64,000 nt of DNA from JAEUIG01 sp046349775. Its GTDB lineage: Bacteria > Planctomycetota > Planctomycetia > Planctomycetales > Planctomycetaceae. Below the pieces are notes generated by a model that saw only the letters and a list, made by a program, of their open reading frames with translations, had not been told where the DNA came from and searched no databases. The stretch is from contig JAXMBS010000014.1 of the NCBI GenBank assembly GCA_046349775.1, positions 21,311-85,310 of the forward strand. The letters are read 5' to 3'. A program made the translations under genes and the position numbers. Positions 18,757 to 28,001 of this stretch are shown one piece after another (the stretch's first letter is position 1; every line of letters starts with the position of its first letter).

Positions 18757-20184
18757 ATGCCCGAACATCCCCGCACCCTCGGCGAACTCCGCCAATCCGG
18801 CTATCGCAGTACGCCCGTCAAGCTGGAGCTGCGGCGAAACCTGATCACCAGACTCCGCGCCGGCCAGCCGCTGTTCCCCGGCATCGTCGGCTATGACGAA
18901 ACCGTCATTCCGGAGATCGTGAACGGCGTGCTGTCGCAGCACGACATGCTGTTCCTCGGCCTGCGCGGCCAGGGCAAGACCCGCATGCTGCGCATGCTGA
19001 CGTCGCTGTTGGATGAGACGCTGCCAATCGTCGCCGGCTCCGAGATCAACGACGATCCCCTGGCGCCGCTGTCGAAATACGCACGCGACCTGGTCGCGCA
19101 TCGCGGCGACGAGACGCCGATCGAATGGATCGGTCGCGAGCGGCGGTACCACGAGAAGCTGGCGACCCCCGATGTCACGATCGCGGACCTGATCGGCGAG
19201 GTCGATCTCATCAAGCATGCCGAGGGGCGGCACCTGGCCAATGAAGACGTCATGCACTTCGGCCTGATTCCGCGGAGCCATCGCGGCATCTTCTGCATGA
19301 ACGAGCTGCCGGACCTGTCTCCCAAGATCCAGGTCGGACTGTTCAACGTCCTGGAAGAGCGCGACATCCAGATCCGCGGGTTCACCGTCCGGCTGCCGCT
19401 CGATCTGTGCCTCGTGTTCTCCGCCAACCCGGAGGACTACACGAACCGCGGCCGCATCGTCACGCCGCTGAAGGACCGCATCGGCTCGGTCGTCCGCACG
19501 CATTACCCGCTGACGCGCGAACTCGGAATGCAGATCACGGGCGACAACGCCTGGACCGAGCGCGACGGCGGCGCGCAGGTCATCGTGCCGGCGTTCCTCA
19601 GGGAGGTCGTGGAGGAGGTCAGCCGGTTGGCACGGAGCAGCCCGCATGTGAATCAGGCCTCCGGCGTCTCCGTCCGCATGTCGATCGCCAACTACGAAAA
19701 CCTGGTCTCCAACGCCGAGCGTCGGGCGATCCGCGCCGGCGAATCGGCGACGATTGCCCGCCCGACGGACCTCGCTTACGCCGCCGCCAGTGCGCGCGGC
19801 AAGCTGGAACTCGCGATGACGGAGGAATCGGGCGAGGAAGACCGGCTGATCGAGCGGCTGGTGGAAGAGGCGATCAAGGTCGTGTTCGATCAGCACTTCA
19901 AACCGCAGCAATTTCAGGCCGTCGTCGATTTCTTTGAAGGAGGGAACCGGCTGGAACTCGTCGAGAATGCGTCGTCCACTGAGGTGCTCGGCAAGCTCGA
20001 CGGCATCCGCGGGTTCCGCAAGGTTCTGGAGCGCGCCGCGACAGAGTTGTCTCCCTCTGGTGCGCCAAAAGGGCTCGAAGACGCGCTCCTCGTCTCAGTT
20101 GCCGAACTGATTCTTGACGGCCTCTACGCGCACAACAAGATCAACAAGAAATCGCGCCGCTCCGGACCGGTCTACGGGGCGTAG
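18757..20184 (+). CDS. MoxR/ChlI-like AAA+ ATPase
   Basis: 475 residues. Walker A is FLGLRGQGKTRMLRML and Walker B GIFCMNELPDL; after it come KIQVGLFNVLEERDIQIRGF (sensor-type helix) and CLVFSANPEDYTNRGRIVTPLKDRI. This matches the ChlI/BchI magnesium-chelatase AAA+ clade often used for MoxR-type chaperones. The usual partner, a von Willebrand A protein, is not next to it. Role inferred: ATP-driven remodelling or assembly of a partner protein. The 240-bp upstream region is divergent from the radical SAM gene and should carry its promoter. Confidence 0.85.
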   Translation: MPEHPRTLGELRQSGYRSTPVKLELRRNLITRLRAGQPLFPGIVGYDETVIPEIVNGVLSQHDMLFLGLRGQGKTRMLRMLTSLLDETLPIVAGSEINDDPLAPLSKYARDLVAHRGDETPIEWIGRERRYHEKLATPDVTIADLIGEVDLIKHAEGRHLANEDVMHFGLIPRSHRGIFCMNELPDLSPKIQVGLFNVLEERDIQIRGFTVRLPLDLCLVFSANPEDYTNRGRIVTPLKDRIGSVVRTHYPLTRELGMQITGDNAWTERDGGAQVIVPAFLREVVEEVSRLARSSPHVNQASGVSVRMSIANYENLVSNAERRAIRAGESATIARPTDLAYAAASARGKLELAMTEESGEEDRLIERLVEEAIKVVFDQHFKPQQFQAVVDFFEGGNRLELVENASSTEVLGKLDGIRGFRKVLERAATELSPSGAPKGLEDALLVSVAELILDGLYAHNKINKKSRRSGPVYGA

Positions 20185-20221
20185 GCTCTTGCAAACAACG
20201 AAGACAGAAGAATCTGTTTAC

Positions 20222-20363
20222 AGTAGGCCGCAAAGGACACGAAGGAAGTGGCACGGAGCGATCTGAGTGATAAATCCTGATCTCCTGGAACGGGCCGTCG
20301 CCTCCCGTTTCGTTCTCTTCATCGTCTTCTTTGCGCTCTTCGTGACCTTCTGTGACACCCTTT
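20222..20363. repeat. Inverted pair of purine-rich 'cacgaag/cacagaag' repeats
   Basis: The left part has CCGCAAAGGACACGAAGGAA. The right part, read on the minus strand, has CACAGAAGGTCACGAAGAGC followed by GCAAAGAAGACG. It is the same general type as the element at 9768-9843 and fills the gap between the AAA+ gene and the methyltransferase. Confidence 0.5.
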
Positions 20364-20370
20364 TGTGCTC

Positions 20371-21180
20371 ATGCAATTTCGCGAGCAGAATCGACACGCC
20401 TGGGACCACCTCGCCCGCAGCGGCAGCCAGTTCGCCAACGTCGCCACCGACGCCGAATGTGCGCAGCCACTGCTGTAGCTCGATACCCGCGGCTGGCTCC
20501 CGGGCAGCGTGAGCGGACTGGATGTCCTGTGCCTGGCGGGAGGGGGCGGCTGGCAGTCGATCCTGTATGCGTCCGCCGGCGCGAATGTGACGGTCGCCGA
20601 TCTCTCCCCGGCGATGCTGCAACTCGACGAGCGCGAAGCGGCGCGGCGCAACCTGCGCGTCCGCACACTCGAAACGTCGATGGACGACCTGTCGGCGCTG
20701 GGGGATGCGTCGTTCGACGTCGTCCACCAGCCGGTCAGCACCTGCTACGTCGCGCGGCTGGCGCCGGTCTATCGCGAAATCGCCCGCGTACTCCGTCCGG
20801 GCGGGTTGTACATCAGCCAACACAAGCAGCCGACCAGTCTGCAGATCGTCGACCGCGATGAGCAGGACCGTTACCGGATCGGCATCGGCTATTACACGAA
20901 CGATCCGCTCCCGCCGGTCGTCGACGAGTCGTACCGCGAAGAGGGAACCGTCGAATACCTGCACCGCTGGGAGGACCTCGTCGGTGGCTTGTGCCGCTGC
21001 GGGTTTGTGATTGAGGACCTGGTCGAGCCGCGCCGCGGCGATCCCCAGGCAAAGCCCGGCCACTTCAAGCATCGCGGAATGTTCGTCCCGCCGTACGTAC
21101 GCATCAAAGCCCGCCGTGTCGAACCGCAATCGCCGCTCGGCGACCGCAGCCCGATCTGGGTGCCCGAGCAGCGGCCGTGA
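20371..21180 (+). CDS. SAM-dependent methyltransferase with an in-frame TAG near the N-terminus
   Basis: Read from ATG 20371 the frame gives MQFREQNRHAWDHLARSGSQ, FANVATDAECAQPLL, then TAG at 20476-20478. It continues in the same frame with LDTRGWLPGSVSGLDVLCLAGGGGWQ. The part before the stop is typical family sequence, so this is one gene interrupted by a nonsense codon, not two. The class I methyltransferase fold is clear: LDVLCLAGGGGWQ (SAM motif I), VTVADLSPAMLQLDEREA (motif II) and DVVHQPVSTCYV, then REIARVLRPGGLYISQHKQP. If translation restarts at GTG 20509, about 45 residues are lost. The substrate is unknown. Confidence 0.8.
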
Positions 21181-21230
21181 CGGCCGGAGGGCCGGTTCCG
21201 AAACTCCGCCCCGGCCGCTACATTTCGTGC

Positions 21231-23045
21231 ATGCACGCCCCCGAAGTACTCGCAGGTCTGGGACCTTGATTCGCCTATCCACACCCCGAACAACCGGCGT
21301 TCGAGTCGCTGCTGGATGCCTACAAAGCGGACCTGACGCGTCTGGCGACCGACTCCGAAACTCTGCCGGCATTTTCGCCGAGCACTGCGACCGCCTGGGG
21401 CACCTTCTCCGAACGGCTCGCCGACCTGTTGGCCCGCACGGAAGATCTGCACTCGTTCGTCGGATGTCACGCCGCAGCGGATGCCGAGAACAAACTGTTC
21501 CAGCGGCTCGAAGGGCAGCTGTCTGCACTTGGTCCGCAGCGGCAGCAGGTGCTGACCAACGTCGAGTTGGCGCTCAAGAGCGTCGCGCCAGCCGATTTAC
21601 AGTCAGCCGCCAAAGCCGATCAGACCCTGGGACGCGTCCTGTTCTTCCTCGACGAATGCCGCCGCAATGCCGCATTGCGGTTGCCCAAAGACCAGGAACT
21701 GCTTGCGGCCGAGCTGGCCGTCGACGCGATTCACGCCTGGGGCCGGCTCTACGACCGGCTCTCCGGCGAGTTACGCATCGAAGTGATGGACAAGGGGAAC
21801 GTCGTCCGCAAGTCGCCGGGTCAGGTGACGTTCGATTCGCCCGAGCGCACCGTCCGCCAGAATAATTTCTACGCCGCTGACAAGGCCTGGAGCACGATCG
21901 CCGACACCTGCGCGGATGCCCTCAATCACATCTCGGGGTTTCGCCTGGCGAAGTATCGGCGGCTGGGACTGCAGGATCATCTCGACGCGCCGCTGCGCAA
22001 TAACCGGATGCGTCGCGAGACCCTTGCCGCCATGTGGAGCGCCGTGGCAAAGCGACGGCCGGTGCTCCTCAAGTACTTTGCCGCCAAAGCGCGGCTACTG
22101 GGTCTGGACCGGCTGAGCTGGTACGACGTCCTCGCGCCGCTCCCGGTCGGGTCGTCAAAGCCTACCGGCGGAGCTTCGAAGTCGCTGTCGTACGATGCCG
22201 CCTGCGATCTGGTCATCAAGACCTTCGCGGAGTTCAGCGACGAATTGGGTGAGTTCGCACGGCGCGCCATCGCGGAGCGCTGGATCGAAGTGGAGAACCG
22301 CCCCGGCAAGCGTCAGGGAGGGTTCTGCACCGGTCTGCCGACGAAGAAGCAGTCGCGGATCTTCATGACGTTTACAAACACGGCCGACAGCATGTCGACG
22401 CTCGCCCACGAGCTGGGACACGCGTATCACTCGTACGTCCTGCGCGATCAGCCGTTTCTGCTGCAGGACTACCCGAGTAACCTGGCGGAGACGGCCTCGA
22501 CATTCGCGGAAGCGGTGCTCGGCGAGCGGCGGCTGGCCGATGCGGCCTCCGAAGACGAGCAGCGAGCGATACTCGACCACATGCTCAGCGACTCGGTCGC
22601 GTTCCTGATGAACATCCACGCACGGTTCATTTTTGAAGACCATTTTCACCAGGAGCGCCGCGACGGAGAACTGAGCACCGATCGGCTGTCCGAACTGATG
22701 CTTGCCGCCCAGCGCGAAGCCTACTGCGACGGTCTCGATCCGGACGGCTGGTACCCGCGGTTCTGGATCTCGAAGCTGCACTTCTACATCACGGGGAACC
22801 CCTTCTATAACTTCCCGTACACGTTCGGATACCTGCTGTCGCAGGGGGTCTATGCGCATGCCAAGTCAGCGGGTCCGGGATTTCCGGAACAGTACCGCGA
22901 TCTGCTAATCGCGACCGGTTGCCGGACTGCCGAAGACGCCGTCTCCACGACGCTTGGCTACGACCTGACGAAGCTCGACTTCTGGAACAAAAGCCTCGAC
23001 ATCGTCGATCAGCGCGTCGCCCGCTTCGTCAGTTTGTGCAAATAG
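21231..23045 (+). CDS. M3 family oligoendopeptidase (in-frame TGA at codon 13)
   Basis: Zinc peptidase of the PepF/oligoendopeptidase type. The HExxH motif is in TLAHELGHAYHSYVL, with SNLAETASTFAEAVL supplying the third ligand (Glu) and NPFYNFPYTFGYLLSQGVYA near the end. From ATG 21231 the frame reads MHAPEVLAGLGP, then TGA at 21267-21269, then FAYPHPEQPAFESLLDAYKADL, which is normal family sequence before the first internal ATG at 21429. The gene is therefore complete except for one nonsense codon. The enzyme would cut oligopeptides in the cytoplasm. It is convergent with the MFS gene. Confidence 0.88.
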
Positions 23046-23055
23046 AGAGAGTCAC

Positions 23056-23085
23056 CAACGGGAGGGCGAGGCTACTGCCGAGCCG
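23056..23085 (-). repeat. Dispersed 30-bp intergenic repeat, copy 2
   Basis: Reverse-strand copy of the unit at 1494-1523; read on the minus strand it is CGGCTCGGCAG-T-AGCCTCGCCCTCCCGTTG. It lies just after the M3 peptidase stop codon. Confidence 0.7.
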
Positions 23086-23114
23086 GTGTGACAGCCAAGC
23101 CCCGTGTTCATGGC

Positions 23115-23140
23115 GGCGATCCCGACTGTTTGGGATCGCC
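23115..23140. terminator. Perfect 9-bp hairpin between convergent genes
   Basis: GGCGATCCC (23115-23123) and GGGATCGCC (23132-23140) form a perfect stem with an 8-base loop, flanked by a wider CATGG..CCATG symmetry. It lies between the convergent peptidase and MFS genes. No strong U-run follows, so a bidirectional terminator is likely but not proven. Confidence 0.45.
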
Positions 23141-23183
23141 CACCCATGACCCGGACATTGACTGTGAGAGATTGTCTCTCAAG

Positions 23184-24740
23184 TCAGCGGGCGCCGACCG
23201 GTTCTTCTTCGCGAATGACGCGGACATGAGGCGCCGGGACTGCGGCGACGGGCTGAGACGGAGCCATTGTCATGGTCGCCACGGCCGGTTTGAGAACCGG
23301 CGGGGTCATCGACAGTCCGGGGATGGCGTCGTGTTCGGGGGGGACGACAACGTCGGCAGCGACGAGCACTGCGGTCTCTTCCGGTTCAGGCTCGGTCCAG
23401 GAGCGGTACAGGCCGACCGGGAAACGGAGCATGCGAATGGGGCCGACACCCACGAGCTGGGTGACGACCTGGAGCGTTTCGTAGACGTGCGGTTCCTGGA
23501 TGCGGGCGACGAGCACCAGCGACAGCAGTCGCAAGGCGATGCTGATCACGAACATCAGGTGGAAGCCGGTGAAGTTGTAGCCGTTGAGATCGACGTGCCA
23601 GTCTCCCAGCGCCATAAGGGCAAAGCCGGCCAGGACGGACGTGAGACCGCCGATCATGCCGGCCACGGCGGTGCCGGCGGCGATATACATCGTGCGGTTT
23701 TCGGTCGGCGAGTTCTTCAGCAGGAAGCCGTTCTGGGCGATCGTGAATCCGGCGTTGAGGGCGGCGTCGAACATGAAGACCGGCACGAGCGTCCAGAAGG
23801 CGGCCGTGACGTCTTTCGGGATCAGCAGCAGCGAGATCATCAGCACGGACTTGAAGACCGTGCACAGGACCAGCACGGGCTTGTTCCCCCAGCGCTCGGC
23901 CCAGATGCCGAGCTTGCGCGAGGTGACGGCGCCGCCGATCCAGCTGAACGTCCAGAGCATCAGCACCTGGAACAGCGTCATGCCGACGTACTGCAACAGG
24001 TACAGGCTGATGAACGTCGCCCCGAGCATGGCGGCGAACTGGAACGCGCACATGAAGCCGATAAACGACCGGAATCCCGGGTGTTTGAAGGGCGCGAGGA
24101 GCACCTTTCTAAGATCGGGGTTCTGGACGCGCGTGACCGGCGGCTCTTCAACCTTGAGGAACAGCAGGATGTCCGTCAGGCCCAGGACGGAGCCGATGGC
24201 GACGAGAATCGGGAACCCGACCCGGATGCCGAGGCCGAACTGGTACAGCAGCAGTGCAGCGGCGCACAGCGCAGCGGCGGCGGACCACTGCATCCACAGA
24301 TGTCGGATGCCCCAGTATTCGTTGAGGCCGCGATGGGGCAGGTAGTCTCCCATCCAGGAAAGCCACAGCGGCGAACCGAAGTGCTGCAGACCCTGTTCAA
24401 TTCCAACCACCCCGATGTACAGCCAGAGCCAGGTGGAATCCGGCACGTGCGGCCAGATCCACGGTCCGGCCAGAACCGGGATGTACAGCACACGCTGGAT
24501 GAGCGAGGCCGCCATCCACAGGGGACGGCGATAGCGGAGGTGATTGGCCGCCAGGGCCGCCAGGAGTTGCAGGAACAGCATGCCGGTCGGCAGAGCGTTG
24601 AGGACGCCGACATGCAGCCCGTTGCCACCGAGGTGGCGGGCGAAATCGATCGACGCCGCTGACAGCGTCAGCTGCGTATAGGCCATGCCGCAACAGCCGG
24701 CCACGATGATGCCGCGTTGCGCGGCACGCAAAGACCACAC
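23184..24740 (-). CDS. MFS transporter with a long C-terminal tail
   Basis: 518 residues, GTG start with GGAG upstream. Roughly 12 hydrophobic helices are visible from IIVAGCCGMAYTQLTLS to LMFVISIALRLLSLVLVARI, with a longer loop in the middle (VEEPPVTRVQNPDLRKVLLAP), as usual for the superfamily. Helices are rich in Gly and aromatic residues (GLQHFGSPLWLSWMGDYLP, MYIAAGTAVAGMIGGLTSVLAGF). After the last helix there are about 90 hydrophilic, Pro/Val/Ala-rich residues without a known domain. The substrate cannot be predicted. It stands alone, facing the peptidase. Confidence 0.85.
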   Translation of the reverse strand: MWSLRAAQRGIIVAGCCGMAYTQLTLSAASIDFARHLGGNGLHVGVLNALPTGMLFLQLLAALAANHLRYRRPLWMAASLIQRVLYIPVLAGPWIWPHVPDSTWLWLYIGVVGIEQGLQHFGSPLWLSWMGDYLPHRGLNEYWGIRHLWMQWSAAAALCAAALLLYQFGLGIRVGFPILVAIGSVLGLTDILLFLKVEEPPVTRVQNPDLRKVLLAPFKHPGFRSFIGFMCAFQFAAMLGATFISLYLLQYVGMTLFQVLMLWTFSWIGGAVTSRKLGIWAERWGNKPVLVLCTVFKSVLMISLLLIPKDVTAAFWTLVPVFMFDAALNAGFTIAQNGFLLKNSPTENRTMYIAAGTAVAGMIGGLTSVLAGFALMALGDWHVDLNGYNFTGFHLMFVISIALRLLSLVLVARIQEPHVYETLQVVTQLVGVGPIRMLRFPVGLYRSWTEPEPEETAVLVAADVVVPPEHDAIPGLSMTPPVLKPAVATMTMAPSQPVAAVPAPHVRVIREEEPVGAR

Positions 24741-25042
24741 TTCAGGGACTCCAACTCAGGGGCGAACGGCGCGCACCGGGAACGCCGTTCGGACACACGC
24801 TGCCAACCGCGGGCTCGGGGAAATCTTGAGAGGGGGTCGGACTCTCTCAGAACCCTCCTCAAGGATCAAGAGGGAGTTGACTTGTGAGCACAGTTCAAGG
24901 CGCTCGATCCACAATACCTGCAAAATCGGCGCGAGGAAGTGCTCGGCAGTCAAATCTCTCCTTTATGAGCGTGGAATGGCACGGGTTGTTTCGGGGAATT
25001 CGGAGGCTGAGGTCGTTGCCGGGAGGCGGGAACCGAAATCGG

Positions 25043-25111
25043 CAGTGTCCCGGACAGTTGGCATGGCATATCTTTCAGCCCCAAACGCTGCGGCAACTGT
25101 GCGGGACACTG
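25043..25111. repeat. Inverted repeat upstream of the YhaM-like gene
   Basis: CAGTGTCCCGGACAGTTGGC (25043-25062) pairs with GGCAACTGTGCGGGACACTG (25092-25111), with two mismatches and a loop of about 29 bases. It lies 68 bases before the next start codon in a 438-bp gap (24741-25178) with no visible gene. It may be a small mobile palindrome or an RNA hairpin in the leader. Confidence 0.55.
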
Positions 25112-25178
25112 ACGGCTCATTGCGAGCGCCTGCGGGACGGGGTACATTCGAGCACTGACCCCGCAGTGGACAAATGTC

Positions 25179-26267
25179 ATGGCCAAGCGTGCCGCCGTTT
25201 CCGCCGATGCCCCTCCCGCCCCCCGGCGGACGCAACTGTTTGCCGACGATTCGGCCGTCAGGCCGCCGCGGCTTTGCGACCTGCAGGCCGGCCAGTCGGC
25301 GGACTGCTTTGTCCTGCTGGTGAGCAAAACGCGGGGTTCAACACGTGACGGCAAACCTTACTACCGGGTGGTGTTCCGCGATCCGGGGCGGACGGCGACG
25401 GCCATGATCTGGTCGGACGGCACCCTGTTCGCCGACTGCGAGCAGGCGTGGACGCCGGGCAAGTTCTACAAGCTGCGGTGCCGGTACACGGAGAATCAAT
25501 ACGGTCCGCAGGTGGATGTGGACCGGATTCGCGAAGTCACCGATGACGACGCGGCGGAGGGTTTCGATCCGTCCGAGTATTTCACGGCCAGCCGGTTCGA
25601 TCCGGAGGCCATGTTCAGTGAGATGCTGGAACTTGTGGAATCGCAGGTGGAGGACCCCGCACTGCGGCAACTGGTTGTCGAGATCCTGACCGAAAACGCC
25701 GCGGCGGTGAAGACGCATCCGGCGGCGAGCCGGAACCATCATGCGTTCCGGGCCGGGTTTCTGGAGCATGTGCTGTCGGTCACGCGGACGGCCGTGTACC
25801 TGGCGGACAAGTATCGGGACTACTACACCGACATGCAGCCGCCGCTGAACAAGTCGCTGGTTGTGGCGGGGGCGGTGTTGCACGACATCGGCAAACTGCA
25901 CGAACTCGTGGACCAGCCGCAGGGGGCGACGTACTCGCCGGCCGGGCGGCTGATCGGGCATCTGCTGCTCGGGCGCGACATGGTGCGGGAAAAGGCGGCG
26001 GAGATTCCGGAATTCGACGCGGAGACGCTGCTGCGGCTGGAGCACATCATCATCGCGCATCACAACGTGCCGGAGTTTGGCTCGCCGATCCCACCGCATA
26101 CGCCGGAAGCGATGTTGGTCTACCACGCGGACGAGATCGACGCGAAGTTCAACATGATGGCACTGGCGCTGGCCGATCCGGCGGGTGATGCGGAGTTCAC
26201 AAGTCGGGACAATGCGCTGCGAAGGTCAATTTTTCGCGGACTTACGACAGATGAGTCGGCGACCTGA
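25179..26267 (+). CDS. YhaM-like 3'-5' exoribonuclease (OB fold plus HD domain)
   Basis: 362 residues. The N-terminal third is an OB-fold nucleic-acid binding region (VRPPRLCDLQAGQSADCFVLL, GKPYYRVVFRDPGRTATAMIW, GKFYKLRCRYTENQYGPQVDV). The HD phosphohydrolase domain follows: HAFRAGFLEHVLSVTRTA, VVAGAVLHDIGKLHEL (His-Asp), GHLLLGRDMVREKA, LLRLEHIIIAHHN and AMLVYHADEIDAKFNMM. This order and size match YhaM-family exonucleases that trim RNA from the 3' end. The start ATG 25179 was chosen because it begins the only long frame and fits family length. Confidence 0.88.
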   Translation: MAKRAAVSADAPPAPRRTQLFADDSAVRPPRLCDLQAGQSADCFVLLVSKTRGSTRDGKPYYRVVFRDPGRTATAMIWSDGTLFADCEQAWTPGKFYKLRCRYTENQYGPQVDVDRIREVTDDDAAEGFDPSEYFTASRFDPEAMFSEMLELVESQVEDPALRQLVVEILTENAAAVKTHPAASRNHHAFRAGFLEHVLSVTRTAVYLADKYRDYYTDMQPPLNKSLVVAGAVLHDIGKLHELVDQPQGATYSPAGRLIGHLLLGRDMVREKAAEIPEFDAETLLRLEHIIIAHHNVPEFGSPIPPHTPEAMLVYHADEIDAKFNMMALALADPAGDAEFTSRDNALRRSIFRGLTTDESAT

Positions 26268-26436
26268 AGAAACGTTGCGAATTGCAAACTGCGAATTTCC
26301 GATTTGCAATCTTCTTCTTGATCGATTCAGACTGTCCGAAGTGAATGATTTGGCGTTCGCTTGACGCCGCGGTGAATTGCCGCGACTCTCGGGCGGCAGT
26401 CAACTGGTTCCAGCACCTCAGCCGAAGGCCTCGTAC

Positions 26437-27219
26437 GTGAGACGCAGCAAGACACTCGCCCGGATTCGCAATGGACAGGTCGTCCGCATGTGTGCCATGG
26501 GCCACTACATGCCGGCGTTCATCAAGCATGCGGCGGTATACGGGTACGACTGCATCTGGCTCGACCTGGAACATCGATTCATCGATGACCGGTCGGTGCA
26601 GGGGCTGCTGGCGTACAGCCATCTGTGCGACATCGACATCATGGTCCGCCCATCGACGCGCGAGCGGGCGCGGCTGTATCGCTACCTCGAGGATGGCGCG
26701 GCGGGGATCATGATTCCGCACGTGTCGACGCCGCACGAGGCGCACGAGCTGGCGCAGGCGGTGAAGTTTCCGCCGATCGGCAACCGCGGGCTGGATGGCG
26801 CCGGACTGGACGCAGAGTTCTATCACCAGCCGACGGCGGAGTACGTCGAGGCGGCCAATCGCGAGACATTTCTGGTCGTCCAAATTGAAACGCCGCTGGC
26901 GGTGCAGAACGTCGATGCAATCGCGGCAACTCCCGGTGTCGACGGGATGTTCGTCGGCCCGTCCGATCTGTCGCTGCGGATCCAGAAAGAACGTCCGGAC
27001 CTCGACCTGGCCAATTGCCGCAAGGCAGTCGCGGCGGCGGCGCGGAAACATCATAAGATGTGGGGTCTGCCGGCGGCGTCGAGCGAGATGATCGCGGAGT
27101 ATGCGAAAGAAGGGGCGCAGCTCATCAACCGGGGCGGCGACTACGGCGCGGTGATGATGCACCTGCGCGATTGCAGCAATGAGTACGCCGAACTGAGCAA
27201 ATCGGGAGTGATTGCGTGA
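26437..27219 (+). CDS. HpcH/HpaI-type class II aldolase
   Basis: About 260 residues from GTG 26437 (VRRSKTLARIRNGQVVRMC), with GAAGG upstream; the frame stays open further upstream but without family-like sequence. Typical blocks are GYDCIWLDLEHRFID, DIDIMVRPSTRERARLYRYLEDGAAGIMIPHVST, PPIGNRGLDGAG, FLVVQIETPLAVQN (metal-binding Glu) and GVDGMFVGPSDLS (Asp ligand). These enzymes split or join 4-hydroxy-2-oxo acids with pyruvate. The exact substrate is unknown. First gene of a tight operon; its stop overlaps the next start by 4 bases. Confidence 0.85.
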   Translation: MRRSKTLARIRNGQVVRMCAMGHYMPAFIKHAAVYGYDCIWLDLEHRFIDDRSVQGLLAYSHLCDIDIMVRPSTRERARLYRYLEDGAAGIMIPHVSTPHEAHELAQAVKFPPIGNRGLDGAGLDAEFYHQPTAEYVEAANRETFLVVQIETPLAVQNVDAIAATPGVDGMFVGPSDLSLRIQKERPDLDLANCRKAVAAAARKHHKMWGLPAASSEMIAEYAKEGAQLINRGGDYGAVMMHLRDCSNEYAELSKSGVIA

Positions 27220-28001
27220 ACCTCGCCGGCAAAGTCGCACTCGTGACCGGCGCCGGGCGCGGGATTGGACTCGGCTGTGCCCAGGAGTTGGCGCGTGCGG
27301 GGGCGACGGTCGTGCTCAATGACCGCCCCGGCAGTCCCGATCTGGCCACGGGAGTCGCCTCCATCACGGATGCCGGCGGAACGGCCTCCGGCGTCGGAGC
27401 CGATTGCTTCAGCCGCGAAGGCTGTTTGCTGATCCTCGATGAAGTCCTGCGTCGCCACGGCCGGATCGACATTCTGGTCAGCAATCCGGCGTTCTCTCGC
27501 CGCGGGAGTTTTCTGGAATACGACCCGGAACTGTTCGAACAGACGCTGCGCGGCACATTGACGGCCGGGTTTCACATGAGTCAGCTCGTCGCGCAAAAAC
27601 TCGTTGCACAGGGGAGCGGCGGCAAGATCGTGTTTATCTCCAGTGTGCAGGCCGAACTGCCGATTGCTCACAGCGTGGCGTATAATGCGGCCAAGGCGGG
27701 GCTGAACCACATGGCGGCGACGATCGCGACAGAACTGGCGCGGCACCGGATTAACGTCAACGTGATCGAGCCGGGCTGGATCGATACGCCGGGAGAGCGC
27801 AAGACGTTCTCGGCGGCAATGATCGCGGAGGAAGGGGCGAAACTGCCGTGGGGCCGGCTGGGGACGCCGACGGATATCGGCAAGGCGGCCGCGTTCTTGT
27901 GCTCGGACGACGCGGATTACATCACGGGGACGGTGCTGGTCGTGGACGGAGGGTTTCGAGCCAAGGACTGGCGTCCGCCGGCGACGATGGACGTGCGATG
28001 A
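27216..28001 (+). CDS. Short-chain dehydrogenase/reductase (SDR)
   Basis: 261 residues, GTG start overlapping the aldolase stop. The classical SDR pattern is complete: VALVTGAGRGIGLGCAQEL (TGxxxGIG), DILVSNPAFS (NAG variant), KIVFISSVQAELP (Ser), YNAAKAGLNHM (YxxxK), GWIDTPGE and a C-terminal TGTVLVVDGGF. NAD(P)-dependent oxidation or reduction of a sugar-like or hydroxy acid is expected; pairing with an HpaI-type aldolase suggests a short catabolic route for a sugar acid. Its stop overlaps the next start (ATGA). Confidence 0.9.
   Translation: MNLAGKVALVTGAGRGIGLGCAQELARAGATVVLNDRPGSPDLATGVASITDAGGTASGVGADCFSREGCLLILDEVLRRHGRIDILVSNPAFSRRGSFLEYDPELFEQTLRGTLTAGFHMSQLVAQKLVAQGSGGKIVFISSVQAELPIAHSVAYNAAKAGLNHMAATIATELARHRINVNVIEPGWIDTPGERKTFSAAMIAEEGAKLPWGRLGTPTDIGKAAAFLCSDDADYITGTVLVVDGGFRAKDWRPPATMDVR

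Noticed and set aside
23088..24662. 524-residue plus-strand frame opposite the MFS transporter
   Set aside because: Highly charged repetitive translation without family likeness; the MFS helices on the other strand are unmistakable.
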